The translations under genes and the position numbers were made by a program. The notes below the pieces were generated by a model, which was not told where the DNA came from, ran no database searches, and was given only the letters and a program-made list of their open reading frames with translations. A stretch of 64,000 bases of DNA, taken from contig NZ_LMUJ01000092.1 in NCBI RefSeq assembly GCF_009765975.1, positions 214,510-278,509 on the forward strand. Reading direction: 5' to 3'. This document shows positions 9,170 to 19,061 of the stretch, piece by piece. Within the stretch, counting starts at the first letter, position 1, and every line of letters begins with the position of its first letter. Origin of the DNA: Acidisphaera sp. S103 (GTDB taxonomy: Bacteria > Pseudomonadota > Alphaproteobacteria > Acetobacterales > Acetobacteraceae).

Positions 9170-10366
9170 ATGGAGAAAAGCCTGCCAGCAACACGCGCTG
9201 CTGCCCACATACAAGGGCAACCACGCTCGTCGGAAGTCAGCCTGCTTCTGGTCAGCCGCAGCGCAATCTGGTCACGTGCGGTTCACGGCGCGACGCGGGC
9301 ATTGGGCGGCGGAGACGTGTTGACCTGCGACGCTCGTGACGCGCTGGCTCGGTTGGCTGGAACGACTTCGCATTACACCCATCTTCTTGTGGATCGGAAC
9401 GATGCGGAGGGGCTGCTGGATGAACTGGCTGATCTCACCACCGAAGTCGCCGCGCCGGACACGGACATGCTGGTGCTGGGCACTGCCGATTCCCGCCGCC
9501 CCCATGTCCGAGCCGTGCCGACGGCCACATCCCGATCCGTTGCAGAGGCCTTAATGGCGACTTCCCCTCCCCGCGATGGATCGATCATGAACCTGGCCGA
9601 ACTGACGGCCGCGCTGCATGGTGCGATGATCGAAACCCGCTATCAGCCGATCATCCGCATCACCGATCGCCATCCTGTCGGGGTGGAGGCGCTTGCGCGC
9701 ATGAATCATCCGGAACGGGGTACGTTGCTGCCCGACCGCTTCGTGCCGCAGTTGGAAGATGCCGGGCTGGCGGCCGAATTGACCAGGCTGGTGTCCGCGC
9801 GGTCGTTCGGCGACCTCGCCGGTCCGTTTCTGGCCGGACGCGGGCTGCGGATGTCGGTGAACTTTCCGCTGGACGTACTGCTGCAACCCGCCGCGCTGGA
9901 TCGGCTGGAGGAGCAGCGGATCGCCGCCGGGCTGGCCGCCAAGGATATCGTGATCGAATTGACCGAAAGTCGGCCGGTCGACGACATCCCAATGCTGCGC
10001 CGTTCGCTGGAGCGGTTGCGCAGGCTGGGGTATGGCGCCGCGATCGACGATGTCGGCCCCGCCGTGCCGCGGCTAGCGCCGTTGCTGGAGCTGCCGTTCA
10101 CCAGCCTGAAGCTGGACAAGGAACTCGTGCAGCAGGTGAACGAGTCCATGGAGATCGCGGCTTTCCTGGCCATGACGATCGTGCAGGCGAAAGCACACGG
10201 GTTGACCGTGGTGGCCGAGGGCGTGGAGACCGACGCGATCTGGAACCGGATGCGCGATCTTGGCGCGGACGAAGTCCAGGGGTTCCTCGCCGCCAGGCCG
10301 TTGCCGGTGGCGGCGGTCCCCATCTGGTGGGACGCGTGGATGGGGCAGGCCACGCCACGGGCTTGA
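9170..10366 (+). CDS. EAL-domain protein with N-terminal receiver-like region
   Basis: 398 aa. Residues 20-125 look like a degenerate response-regulator or alpha/beta fold. Residues 145-390 form an EAL domain, which in active members hydrolyses cyclic-di-GMP. The EAL triad sits at 173-175 (VGVEALARMNHP), followed by an Asn-containing NFP, ELTES, a DDVG in place of the usual DDFG, the SLKLDKEL lysine, EGVET and a terminal QGF. Most metal and substrate ligands are therefore retained and activity is plausible. There is no membrane segment. It is preceded by a 156-bp AT-richer intergenic region, which suggests its own promoter. Confidence 0.9.
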   Translation: MEKSLPATRAAAHIQGQPRSSEVSLLLVSRSAIWSRAVHGATRALGGGDVLTCDARDALARLAGTTSHYTHLLVDRNDAEGLLDELADLTTEVAAPDTDMLVLGTADSRRPHVRAVPTATSRSVAEALMATSPPRDGSIMNLAELTAALHGAMIETRYQPIIRITDRHPVGVEALARMNHPERGTLLPDRFVPQLEDAGLAAELTRLVSARSFGDLAGPFLAGRGLRMSVNFPLDVLLQPAALDRLEEQRIAAGLAAKDIVIELTESRPVDDIPMLRRSLERLRRLGYGAAIDDVGPAVPRLAPLLELPFTSLKLDKELVQQVNESMEIAAFLAMTIVQAKAHGLTVVAEGVETDAIWNRMRDLGADEVQGFLAARPLPVAAVPIWWDAWMGQATPRA

Positions 10367-10472
10367 GTGGCGCTATGCAATCGACATAGCCATTGGCATC
10401 GCCGGTGCAGCCGTCATGTATTTGGGCGGGCAGAAGGCGTGGATGCCGATCTGCACATGACGTCGGCTGCAG

Positions 10473-13061
10473 TTAGATAACCCCCTCCTCTGCCAGCCGC
10501 TGCACGTCCGATTGCGTCATCCCCAGAAGTTCGGTCAGCAGCCAGGCGTTGTCTTCGCCGTAGCCGGGGGCGCCGCGATTGATTGGGCCGCCGATGTAGG
10601 CGGGCGTGCGGGATAGTTTCATCGGCAACTCATAGACCGGCCAGGTACCGATCTTGGTGCCGGTGACCTCGGTCAGCCATTTCAGGTGGCGCAGTTGGGG
10701 ATCGTTGTCACAACGGTCCTCGGAGTTTTGGCAGACGCCGGCGGGGACGTTGGCGTTTTGCAGCGCCGCCATGATGTCTTCGGCGGTGCGGGTGGCAGTC
10801 CAGGCGCCGACGGCCGCTTCCAGTGCATCCTGGTGGGCGAGGCGGTCGGTCAGGGTGGCGAAGCGCTTATCGTCCAGCCATTCGGTGTGGCTGGCGGTCT
10901 TGGCCAAGGATTGCCATTCCTGGTCGGTGAAACAGGCGATAGCGACCCAACGGTCGTTGCCTTTGCAACGGAATGCGCCGTGCGGCGCGGCCGGCTTGTA
11001 CGGGGATCGGTTGCCGTAACGACGCCATTCGCGGCCGTTGGCGGACCAGTCCAGGATGGAGGTGCCGGTGAGGAAAAGTCCTGACTCGCACTGGGAGGCG
11101 TCGATCCACTGGCCCTCGCCGGTGCGGTCGCGGTGATAGAGGGCACCGAGCAGGGCGAGGGCGTAGCCGTAGGCACCCATCCAATCGAGGTAGGAATAGC
11201 CCCAGCCCACCGGCATGGCGGGTTCGGGGAGGCCGGACATGTCGGCCTGGCCGCCGAACGCGGCGGCGACGGGACCGACGGTGCGCATGCGTCCGTAGGT
11301 GCCGTGCGCGCCCATGCCGGCTTGTTGGATGTAGATGATGTCCGGGCGGATTTTCTTCATGACGTCGTAGCCGAGGCCCAGGCGTTGCAGGACGCCGGGA
11401 GAGAAGCCCTCGGCGACGACGTCGCAGATGCGGACGAGGTCTTTGGCGATCGCCAAGCCTTTTGGGTGGCGGATGTTGAGGGAGATGCCGCGCTTGCCGG
11501 CGTTCTTGTTGTTGAACTGGCCGCCCATGTTCAGGTCTTTGACTCCCGGCAGCGGGCCGGTCGCGGCGTCTCGGGCGGCGCGTCCACCGATCGGGGCCAT
11601 GGCGGCGAGGCGGGTGTCGGGGTTGTCCTTCCACTCTACCTTGTAGCTTTCGGCGCCCATGGCGGCGAGGAAGCGGGTGCCGCCGGCGGAGGCCAGGAAC
11701 CACGCGAAATCGAGGATTTTCACGCCCTGCAGGGGGAACGGTTTGTTGTGCAGGGCGGATTTTCTTGCGTCGGTGTCTGGTTTTGCCTGGGCAGGAACGG
11801 TGGGGGTCTTCGGGTTGATCGTTCCGGTATCCTCACCCAGCAGCGGGGCTCGGCGCCCGACCTGCCAGCTTGTTTTGTTGGTTAGCCATTTGCTGGTGGG
11901 GTAGCGGAACGAACGGCCATGTTCCGGGTGGTAGACGTCGGCGAAGGATCTGCGTTGGATCCAGTGCTCGTCGAGGGCGTTTTCGTGCGGTTTGCGGATC
12001 GGTGCCCAGAGCAGGCCGGCTTCCTGCGCCTCCAGCCACGGCAGATCGTTGTAGGTCCAGGCTCGGGCGAAGCGCTGCACCACGTCGATCATGTGCGCTC
12101 GCGTTTCATCGCTGGCGGTCGAGCCGGGAACAGCGCGGGCTTTCAGGTCAGCGTCGGGTGGCGGCGGTTGCAGGTCGGCCTGCATGCCGTATTTCGACAG
12201 CAACGGCACCAGCGCCTTCAGATCGCGGGCCCCCATGCCGTGGGAGATGTACCAGCGGCCGTCCTTGGTGTGCATGATGCTGGGGGAATGGTTCGGGGTC
12301 TCCAGCGCGTGGCGGCAGGTCAGGCGCCACAGCGGCACGCGGCGCATCACCCAATGCATGATGTCCAGTTCAGGGTTTTTCGACACGGCCTCATGCACCG
12401 CGACAGACACGTCTTGCCCTTGGGCGGTGCGATGGCGCGCGATCAGGGCGGCGATGATGCCGGTGGCGAGTTGCTCACCGGCGATGTGGTAGGCGTGCCA
12501 GACCTGCGGTGCGATCGGCGGGGAATCGAAGTTTAGATTCGGATCGGGGTCGTAACCGCAGTTCATCATCACGCCGCCGAGGGCGAGATGGATCAGGTCG
12601 GAAGATTTGAAGTTTGCCCAGGGGCCGTCGTCGCCGAATGGCGTCATGCGGGCGGTGATCAAATGCGGGAATTTTTCGTTCAGCGCTGCCCGGTCCAACT
12701 TCAGCGCGGTGTTCAGGGCGCCGCAGGACGAATCCAGCAGGATGTCGGCGCCGTCCAGCAGACGCAGCAGCTCGTCCGGCTGCGACTGGATGTCCAGGAC
12801 GACGGATTTCTTGCCGCGGTTGTAGTTCCAGAAGAACAGCGACCGTTCCGGCCCCGGTTCGTCATTCAGGAACGGGCCGATGCGCCGGGTGGCATTGCCC
12901 TCGGGCGGCTCGATCTTGATGACCTCGCAGCCGAGGCCGGCGAGCAGCAGGCCGGTGTATTCGGCGCGCTCATCAGCGATTTCGATGACGCGCAGGCCTT
13001 GCAGCATGCCGGGGCCGGCATCGCCCATCATCTCGCCGGGGCCGGTGGATCGTTCGTTCAT
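10473..13061 (-). CDS. Double-domain CaiB/BaiF type III CoA-transferase
   Basis: 862 aa, about twice the normal 390-430 aa of the family. Two CaiB/BaiF units lie in tandem, from about residue 20 (GLRVIEIADERAEYTGLLLA) and from about residue 443 (PLQGVKILDFAWFLASAGG). They are joined by a Pro/Lys-rich linker near 415-440. These enzymes move CoA between carboxylates through a covalent aspartyl intermediate. The second half looks more canonical (NNKNAGKRGISLNIRHPKG, YLDWMGAYGYALALLGALYHR), while the first has the family fold with more divergence. It could be a fused heterodimer. Next on the same strand downstream is nothing closely linked; an alpha/beta hydrolase lies 27 bp upstream. Confidence 0.92.
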   Translation of the reverse strand: MNERSTGPGEMMGDAGPGMLQGLRVIEIADERAEYTGLLLAGLGCEVIKIEPPEGNATRRIGPFLNDEPGPERSLFFWNYNRGKKSVVLDIQSQPDELLRLLDGADILLDSSCGALNTALKLDRAALNEKFPHLITARMTPFGDDGPWANFKSSDLIHLALGGVMMNCGYDPDPNLNFDSPPIAPQVWHAYHIAGEQLATGIIAALIARHRTAQGQDVSVAVHEAVSKNPELDIMHWVMRRVPLWRLTCRHALETPNHSPSIMHTKDGRWYISHGMGARDLKALVPLLSKYGMQADLQPPPPDADLKARAVPGSTASDETRAHMIDVVQRFARAWTYNDLPWLEAQEAGLLWAPIRKPHENALDEHWIQRRSFADVYHPEHGRSFRYPTSKWLTNKTSWQVGRRAPLLGEDTGTINPKTPTVPAQAKPDTDARKSALHNKPFPLQGVKILDFAWFLASAGGTRFLAAMGAESYKVEWKDNPDTRLAAMAPIGGRAARDAATGPLPGVKDLNMGGQFNNKNAGKRGISLNIRHPKGLAIAKDLVRICDVVAEGFSPGVLQRLGLGYDVMKKIRPDIIYIQQAGMGAHGTYGRMRTVGPVAAAFGGQADMSGLPEPAMPVGWGYSYLDWMGAYGYALALLGALYHRDRTGEGQWIDASQCESGLFLTGTSILDWSANGREWRRYGNRSPYKPAAPHGAFRCKGNDRWVAIACFTDQEWQSLAKTASHTEWLDDKRFATLTDRLAHQDALEAAVGAWTATRTAEDIMAALQNANVPAGVCQNSEDRCDNDPQLRHLKWLTEVTGTKIGTWPVYELPMKLSRTPAYIGGPINRGAPGYGEDNAWLLTELLGMTQSDVQRLAEEGVI

Positions 13062-13088
13062 GGCTTGTTTCCTCCAGGGCGGCGGCGA

Positions 13089-13955
13089 TCAGGGGCGCGT
13101 GCGCGCCAGCATTTCCAACAGGGTCGGATTGACGATTTCGGGGGACTCATAGGCCGCCCAATGGCCGGTCTTGGGGATCAGGCGGATGTCGGCTTGCGGG
13201 CTATGGGCGCGCAAGGTGGCGACACGCTCCGGGCCTTTGGGGTTGGCCGGCGCGTCCAATTCGCCCCACATGCCGTTCAGCGGTGACTGCAACCGGTCGA
13301 TCGCCTTCATGATCGCGCCGCTGCGGGAGATCGCGGGGGTGCGCAGGCGGGAGCGAATGGTGTTCCAGTCCTGAATGGCGATGGACAATTCGTCGATCTT
13401 CGCCGGGTCGGCGATCATCAGGCGGTTGAGGTTGGTGCGGTGGGTGTCGTGCCTCTCCTGGCCCTCCAGATGGCGGACTTTCTCCAGTTTCACCGCGGAG
13501 CCCAGGGCGCCGACGCCTGATGAGCCGATGATGGTAACGGAACGGACGCGCTTGCCGCCCAGGGCGCCGACGCAGGCCGCCATGGTGCCGCCGAAGGAGA
13601 AGCCGACGACCTCATAGGTTGTTTCGTTGCCGATGATGGCATCGATTCCGCTGGCGACGATGCCGGCGATGGAGAACGCGTCGTCTCCGTCGGGTGGGAA
13701 GTCCGATTCGCCCAGGCCGGGCAGGTCGGGCACCAGGACGCGGTAGGTGGGGACCAGGGCGGGGATGGTGCGGATCCAATGCCGCCATGATCCGGCGCCG
13801 CCATGGAACAGGGCGACGACCGGGGCGGTGCCGCCGGACTGATCCCACAGGTGCCAGACCATTTTGCCTTCGCCGCATGGGGTCTCGTAACGGGTTGCCT
13901 GCTGCTGGATGCGGTCCAGGATGGTTTGCGGGTCTTCGGTCACTTGGTCGTTCAT
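13089..13955 (-). CDS. Alpha/beta-fold hydrolase
   Basis: 288-aa hydrolase with the oxyanion HGGAGSWRHW, the nucleophile elbow GFSFGG (Ser120), the distal GELDAP acid region and the catalytic GHWAAYE (His265). The family includes esterases, C-C bond hydrolases and thioesterases; substrate cannot be assigned. The ATG at 13955 gives a normal N-terminus, although the frame is open further upstream. It precedes the double CoA-transferase by 27 bp on the same strand, so the pair is probably one operon acting on the same acyl compound. Confidence 0.88.
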   Translation of the reverse strand: MNDQVTEDPQTILDRIQQQATRYETPCGEGKMVWHLWDQSGGTAPVVALFHGGAGSWRHWIRTIPALVPTYRVLVPDLPGLGESDFPPDGDDAFSIAGIVASGIDAIIGNETTYEVVGFSFGGTMAACVGALGGKRVRSVTIIGSSGVGALGSAVKLEKVRHLEGQERHDTHRTNLNRLMIADPAKIDELSIAIQDWNTIRSRLRTPAISRSGAIMKAIDRLQSPLNGMWGELDAPANPKGPERVATLRAHSPQADIRLIPKTGHWAAYESPEIVNPTLLEMLARTRP

Positions 13956-14060
13956 CCTGGGCGGGTCCTTCGGTTCGTGTCGTGGTGGCAGTTTAGAGGC
14001 AGGGACCGCCGGACGCCAAATCCGGGTGCCGACTGAGGTAGTCTGTGGTATCGTGTAGGC

Positions 14061-14633
14061 ATGAGCACAGCGATGCGCCAACCGATGTCGATCGAAGCCT
14101 TCCTGGAGTGGGAGGAACGCCAGGCGACACGTTATGAGTTCGACGGGTTCCACGTGTTCGCAATGACGGGTGGGTCTGCCAACCATTCCCGTGTGCAACG
14201 CAATTTAATCACTGAGCTTGGGTCCAGGTTAAGAGGCAAGCCGTGTGAGCCGTTCGGCAGCGAACTGAAAATCCTTGTTGCTGGAAGCGTCCGTTACCCC
14301 GATGCATTCGTGGTCTGCTCGCCGGTGGCTGGAAAGGCAACATTCATTACCGACCCGGTTGTCGTGTTTGAGATCATCAGTCCCAGCACATCCGGCGTGG
14401 ATCGCATTATCAAAAACCAGGAGTATCGCGACACCCCTTCGATCCAGCGCTACGTGATCCTGGAACAGGACCGGCAGGCAGCGACGGTGTTCAGTCGCGA
14501 TCGTGGCGACTGGGCTGGCCACGTGATCGCTGGCGACTTGAACCTGGAGATGTCGGAGATCGGCATTTCCATTCCCCTGGCCGAACTTTACACCGGCGTC
14601 GAACTGGTGGTGGACCCGCCGCCCGAACAGTAA
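14061..14633 (+). CDS. Uma2-family (DUF820) putative restriction-fold nuclease
   Basis: 190-aa protein of the Uma2/DUF820 group, common in cyanobacteria and scattered in other bacteria. It has the characteristic MSIEAFLEWEERQATRYEF start, the NHSRVQRNLITEL helix and the PD-(D/E)xK-type core RYPDAFVV ... VFEIISPST. Nuclease activity is inferred from fold only; biological role is unknown. It is a single-gene transcription unit with lower GC than its neighbours, and its 3' end directly abuts the convergent livF, which is consistent with horizontal acquisition. Confidence 0.85.
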   Translation: MSTAMRQPMSIEAFLEWEERQATRYEFDGFHVFAMTGGSANHSRVQRNLITELGSRLRGKPCEPFGSELKILVAGSVRYPDAFVVCSPVAGKATFITDPVVVFEIISPSTSGVDRIIKNQEYRDTPSIQRYVILEQDRQAATVFSRDRGDWAGHVIAGDLNLEMSEIGISIPLAELYTGVELVVDPPPEQ

Positions 14634-15328
14634 TCACAAGTATTCGTCGGCCAGCGCCAGGTCGCGGATCGTGTCCACCGGACCGCTACGGCGCACTTCA
14701 CCGCCGCGCATCACGTAGCCGCTGGTTGCCAGTTTCAGGGCCGGCCGAGCCATTTGTTCGGTCATCAGGACCGTGGTGCCGCGGGCGCGCAGTTGCAGGA
14801 TGGCGTCGCTGATCTGCTTGATCCAGACCGGTGCCAAACCCAAAAACGGCTCATCCATCAGCAGCAGTTTGGGGAACGACGCCATCGCTCGGGCCAGGGC
14901 GACGATCTGTTGCTGGCCGCCGGACAGTTGGCCGGCCGGTTGCGTGGCGCGATCCACCAGCAGGGGGAAGGCCGATCGCAGCCAGTCCAGGGCTTCCATC
15001 TGGCGCTTGCGGCCCAGCCCGAATGCGCCGGACAGGACGTTGTCGGTCACCGTCATGGTGGGGAAGACGCGGCGGCCCTCGGGGGAAAAGCCGATGCCCA
15101 GGCGGGCGCGGCGTTCACAGGGGATGTGGGTCAGATCGGTGCCGCCGAAGACGATGCGGCCCTTGGCGGTGGGTACCAGGCCGATAATGGCGTTGATGGT
15201 GCTGGACTTCCCTGCCCCATTGGCACCGACCAGCAGAACCGTTTCGCCCTCCGGCACATCGATGGAGATACCGGACAGAGCGGTGATGCCACCATAACGA
15301 ACCCACAGGTCCTCGATTTGCAGCAGCA

Positions 15329-15329
<1 letters not shown>
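14634..15329 (-). CDS. livF: Branched-chain amino acid-type ABC transporter ATP-binding protein
   Basis: 231-aa ABC ATPase of the LivF class, one of two energising subunits for a hydrophobic-amino-acid-type importer. It has Walker A GANGAGKSS (about 35-43), the signature LSGGQQQ, Walker B LLLMDEP, and the LivF-specific FPTMTVTDNVLSGAF and MTEQ switch region. The start overlaps the livG stop (TGATG). It is the last gene of the six-gene importer operon. The substrate need not be an amino acid: Liv-type systems also import amides, urea and aromatic acids. Confidence 0.93.
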
Positions 15330-16041
<712 letters not shown>

Positions 16042-16045
<4 letters not shown>

Positions 16046-16986
16046 GACGTGCGCCTCCGCCATAGCGCGGCGACGGTGCCGACAATACCGCCTCGCGCCA
16101 CCAGGACCACCACCAGGATCAGGACGCCGTACAGGCCCTGCGCGTATTGGCCGTGGGTGCCGAACAGGTTGGTGGCATAGACCAGGGCGCCGGTCCCCAG
16201 TACCGGCCCCAGGATCGACACGCGGCCGCCGATGATGGTGTAGGCGATGAAGTCGACCGCGGTGCCGGAATCGAACGAACTCGGGTGCGCCGTCAGCAGC
16301 ATGTTGACCAACGAATAACCGGCGAGGCCGGAGATACCAGCGGCGACGACGAACCCCATCGCCTTGTAACGCCAGACAACCAGGCCGAGGCTTTCGGCCA
16401 GGATCTCGTTTTCCTCGATGGCGGCGAAGTGCTGGCGAAACCAGCGGGTTAGCAGGCCGGTGATCAGTGTTGCCAACATGGCCAGGCCGCAGGCGAATTC
16501 CAGCACCTGGCGGTTGGTGCCCATTTCGGTGCCGAACAAGGTCACCGGCGGCACCCCGGCGATCCCGTTGGAGCCTCCGGTCAGGCTGGGTGTTTCGAAC
16601 AGCACCAATTGCATGATCTGCGACAGGACGAAGGTCACCAGCACGAAGTATGTGCCGCGCAGCCGCAGGACCAGCGCCCCTAGCGGGATGGCGACCAGGG
16701 CAGGCAGGATGAACGACGCGGCGGTCATCAGGAACGCGTCGGTGACGTTGTATTCGCCCGCGATCGCCACGGTGTAGCCGCCGATCGCCATGAAAGTCGG
16801 CGTGGCGAACGACAGCAGGTTCATGCGCAGCATGATCCAGACACTCTCGGCCGCGATCACGCCGGTGAAGACCTGGTTCAGGATCGAGTAGACCAGCACG
16901 CTGTGGGTCAGCATCGGAACGAAGAACCCGGCGGCCAACACCAGCAGCGCGATCAGATCCGCCCAGCCCAGCAGGTTACGGCGCAC
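16042..16986 (-). CDS. livM: Branched-chain amino acid-type ABC transporter permease
   Basis: 314-aa inner-membrane permease, LivM class, with about eight to ten hydrophobic helices. It carries the family motifs FATPTFMAIGGYTVAI and TGGSNGIAGVPPVTLFG, and the cytoplasmic EAA-like loop AAIEENEILAESLGLVVWRYK that contacts the ATPases. It starts with GTG two bases after the livH stop and overlaps livG at the 3' end. Confidence 0.92.
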
Positions 16987-16988
16987 CC

Positions 16989-17855
16989 TCAGGCGCCCCT
17001 GACGGTGCGGCCGAGCAGGCCGGTGGGGCGGAAGACGAGGAGGAGAAGGACCAGGACGAACAGCACCAGGGCGCCGATGGAGCCGCCGAAATAGACGCTG
17101 GAGAACGCCTCGACGACGCCGACGACGAAAGCGGCCAGGGCGGCGCCCTCCAAGGAACCGAGGCCGCCCAGGATGACGGTCAGGAAGGAGGTCGCCAGCA
17201 CCGGATCGCCGACGCCGGGGGACAATGACAGGATCGGTGTGACGAGGGCGCCGGTCAGGCCGGCCAGTGCTGTGGCGATAGCGAAGGCCAACGGGAACAG
17301 CAGTTTCGGCCTTAGTCCCTGTGCCATGGCGATGGCTCGATCATCGGCCAGCGCGCGCAGGCCGCGGCCGAGGTCGGTGCGGTACAGAACAAGCCACAGC
17401 GCGGCGATGGTCGTGAGGCAGATTGCCAGGACGATGAGGTTCTCGCGCGGGACGTAGATCGGGCCGAGGTGCATGGCGCCTTTGACGGGGAAGGCGAATT
17501 CCATCGATAGCGGGCCGAAGATCGTCAGCAGGCCGGTCGACATCACCAGGTACAGACCGAGCGTGAGCATCAGGGTCGCGAGGTGGTCGTCGACCATACG
17601 TTCCAGCAGGTACAGCTCGAATATCCAGCCCAGGGCGCCGGTGGCAATGACCGCCACGAGGACGGCGAGCGGGTATGGCAGGCCGGCATAGGCGACGCAG
17701 CTATAAGCGACGTAGCCGCCCAGCATGTAGAAGCCGCCATGGGCAAAGTTCACCACCCCCAGGATGCCGAAGATCAGGGTGAATCCCAGCGCCAGCAAGG
17801 CGTACTGCGCGCCCAGGCTGACGCCGATGATCGCGGCTTGCGAGAACTCCGCCAC
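16989..17855 (-). CDS. livH: Branched-chain amino acid-type ABC transporter permease
   Basis: 288-aa inner-membrane permease, LivH class. It has a hydrophobic profile throughout, the GFTLIFGILGVVNFAHGGFYMLGGY signature near the N-terminus, the cytoplasmic coupling loop GRGLRALADDRAIAMAQGL and the ILGGLGSLEGAALAAFVVGVVE motif near the C-terminus. It is a GTG start. It sits 19 bp after the second binding-protein gene and 2 bp before livM. Confidence 0.92.
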   Translation of the reverse strand: MAEFSQAAIIGVSLGAQYALLALGFTLIFGILGVVNFAHGGFYMLGGYVAYSCVAYAGLPYPLAVLVAVIATGALGWIFELYLLERMVDDHLATLMLTLGLYLVMSTGLLTIFGPLSMEFAFPVKGAMHLGPIYVPRENLIVLAICLTTIAALWLVLYRTDLGRGLRALADDRAIAMAQGLRPKLLFPLAFAIATALAGLTGALVTPILSLSPGVGDPVLATSFLTVILGGLGSLEGAALAAFVVGVVEAFSSVYFGGSIGALVLFVLVLLLLVFRPTGLLGRTVRGA

Positions 17856-17874
17856 AGCTAGAGGTGTCCTCTTA

Positions 17875-19032
17875 TCATTCCGGTTGGGCTTCCTGGCGTT
17901 CGACGCCGAGGTTCTTGCCGTCCTTGATGATGCCGATGCCGAACGGGAAGAACAGGGTCTGCTGGATGCCGAAGTATTTCTTGCCGGTCCAGTAACCCTT
18001 GCCGATGTTGGGGTCCTCCACCGGCATCGTGCGCAGCACCGCGGCGACTTTGTCCGCGTCGTTGGTGCCGGCTGTCTGGAGCGCCTTCATGGTCATGCGC
18101 GCGCCCGGCAGGTACGACCAGAACGTGGTGCCGCCCACCGGATCGTGGCCCAGAAGCTTGCGGTATTCGTCATCGATCGCCTGGACCTTGGGATCGTCCG
18201 TGGGCACGGCTTCGTACCAGTAGAAATCCTTCAACACGTCCATGCCGCCGGAGACGCGCAGGATCTCCGCCGTTCCGGGGCCGCCGACGCGGCCGATCGG
18301 GCCGGTGAAGCCCGCCAGGCGCAGTTGCTTGACGATGACGCCGGCGTCACCGGGCGCCGAGGATGCGGTGTCGACCGCATCCGGATGGGTGGCCAGAACG
18401 CGGGTGATGATCGGCGCGAAGTTGGTGGTGCCGCGCTGGTAGAATTCGGACGTCGCGGCGACACCGTTGGCCTTGTAGGCCGCGCCATCCACACTGGCCA
18501 CGTCGGTGCCGGTCTGGTCGTTCGGCACGACGATCGCCACCGACTTCATCGGGAAGGTTTTCATCGCTCGCTTGATGACCAGGTCGGCCCATATCGCCGG
18601 GGGCGGACTGACCTGGAACATCAGCGGATACTTCGGTTCCTGCGCGTTGGTCGCATAGGCCGCGTTCCAGGCCAGTTCGCCATTGCGGGCCGCCACTGGC
18701 TTGACGGCGGCGTTTTCGACCGAACCCACAGGGCCGATGATCAGATGAATGTCCTGCCCGGCCAGGGCATTGGCGCCGGCCGCGGCACCGTCGGGGGTAT
18801 ATTTACTGTCGTATGACACGACGGCGACCTTGCAGGTCTTGCCGTCGATCTTGACGCCGCCCTGCTGGTTGACCTCGGCCGCGGCGAGTTCGGCCGCGCT
18901 TTTCATCGACAGACCCCATTGCGCACCACCGCCGGACATCGGCCCCATGGCGCCGATTTTCAGTTCGCATGATTGGGCGAAGGCGGTCGCCGGCAGCATG
19001 ATCGCCGCCACGGCGAGAAGCAGGTGCCTCAT
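17875..19032 (-). CDS. Liv-type periplasmic substrate-binding protein, copy 1
   Basis: 385-aa type I periplasmic binding protein with a cleavable signal peptide (MRHLLLAVAAIMLPATAFA-Q). It opens with the ligand-binding fold C-E-L-K-I-G-A-M-G-P-M-S-G-G and has HLIIGPVGS and a long FYQRGTTNFAPIITRV segment. It feeds the adjacent LivHMGF permease. It has the same length as, and is very similar along the whole sequence to, the upstream gene at 19062-20219. The two probably arose by tandem duplication and may differ in ligand preference. Confidence 0.92.
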   Translation of the reverse strand: MRHLLLAVAAIMLPATAFAQSCELKIGAMGPMSGGGAQWGLSMKSAAELAAAEVNQQGGVKIDGKTCKVAVVSYDSKYTPDGAAAGANALAGQDIHLIIGPVGSVENAAVKPVAARNGELAWNAAYATNAQEPKYPLMFQVSPPPAIWADLVIKRAMKTFPMKSVAIVVPNDQTGTDVASVDGAAYKANGVAATSEFYQRGTTNFAPIITRVLATHPDAVDTASSAPGDAGVIVKQLRLAGFTGPIGRVGGPGTAEILRVSGGMDVLKDFYWYEAVPTDDPKVQAIDDEYRKLLGHDPVGGTTFWSYLPGARMTMKALQTAGTNDADKVAAVLRTMPVEDPNIGKGYWTGKKYFGIQQTLFFPFGIGIIKDGKNLGVERQEAQPE

Positions 19033-19061
19033 CGTATCGTATCCCCGTTCGTTTCTGGTGG

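Noticed and set aside
10367-10472. Short hydrophobic reading frame (IDIAIGIAGAAVMYLGG) after the EAL gene
   Set aside because: No ATG or ribosome site near the hydrophobic part; it is only the tail of a frame that overlaps the EAL gene.
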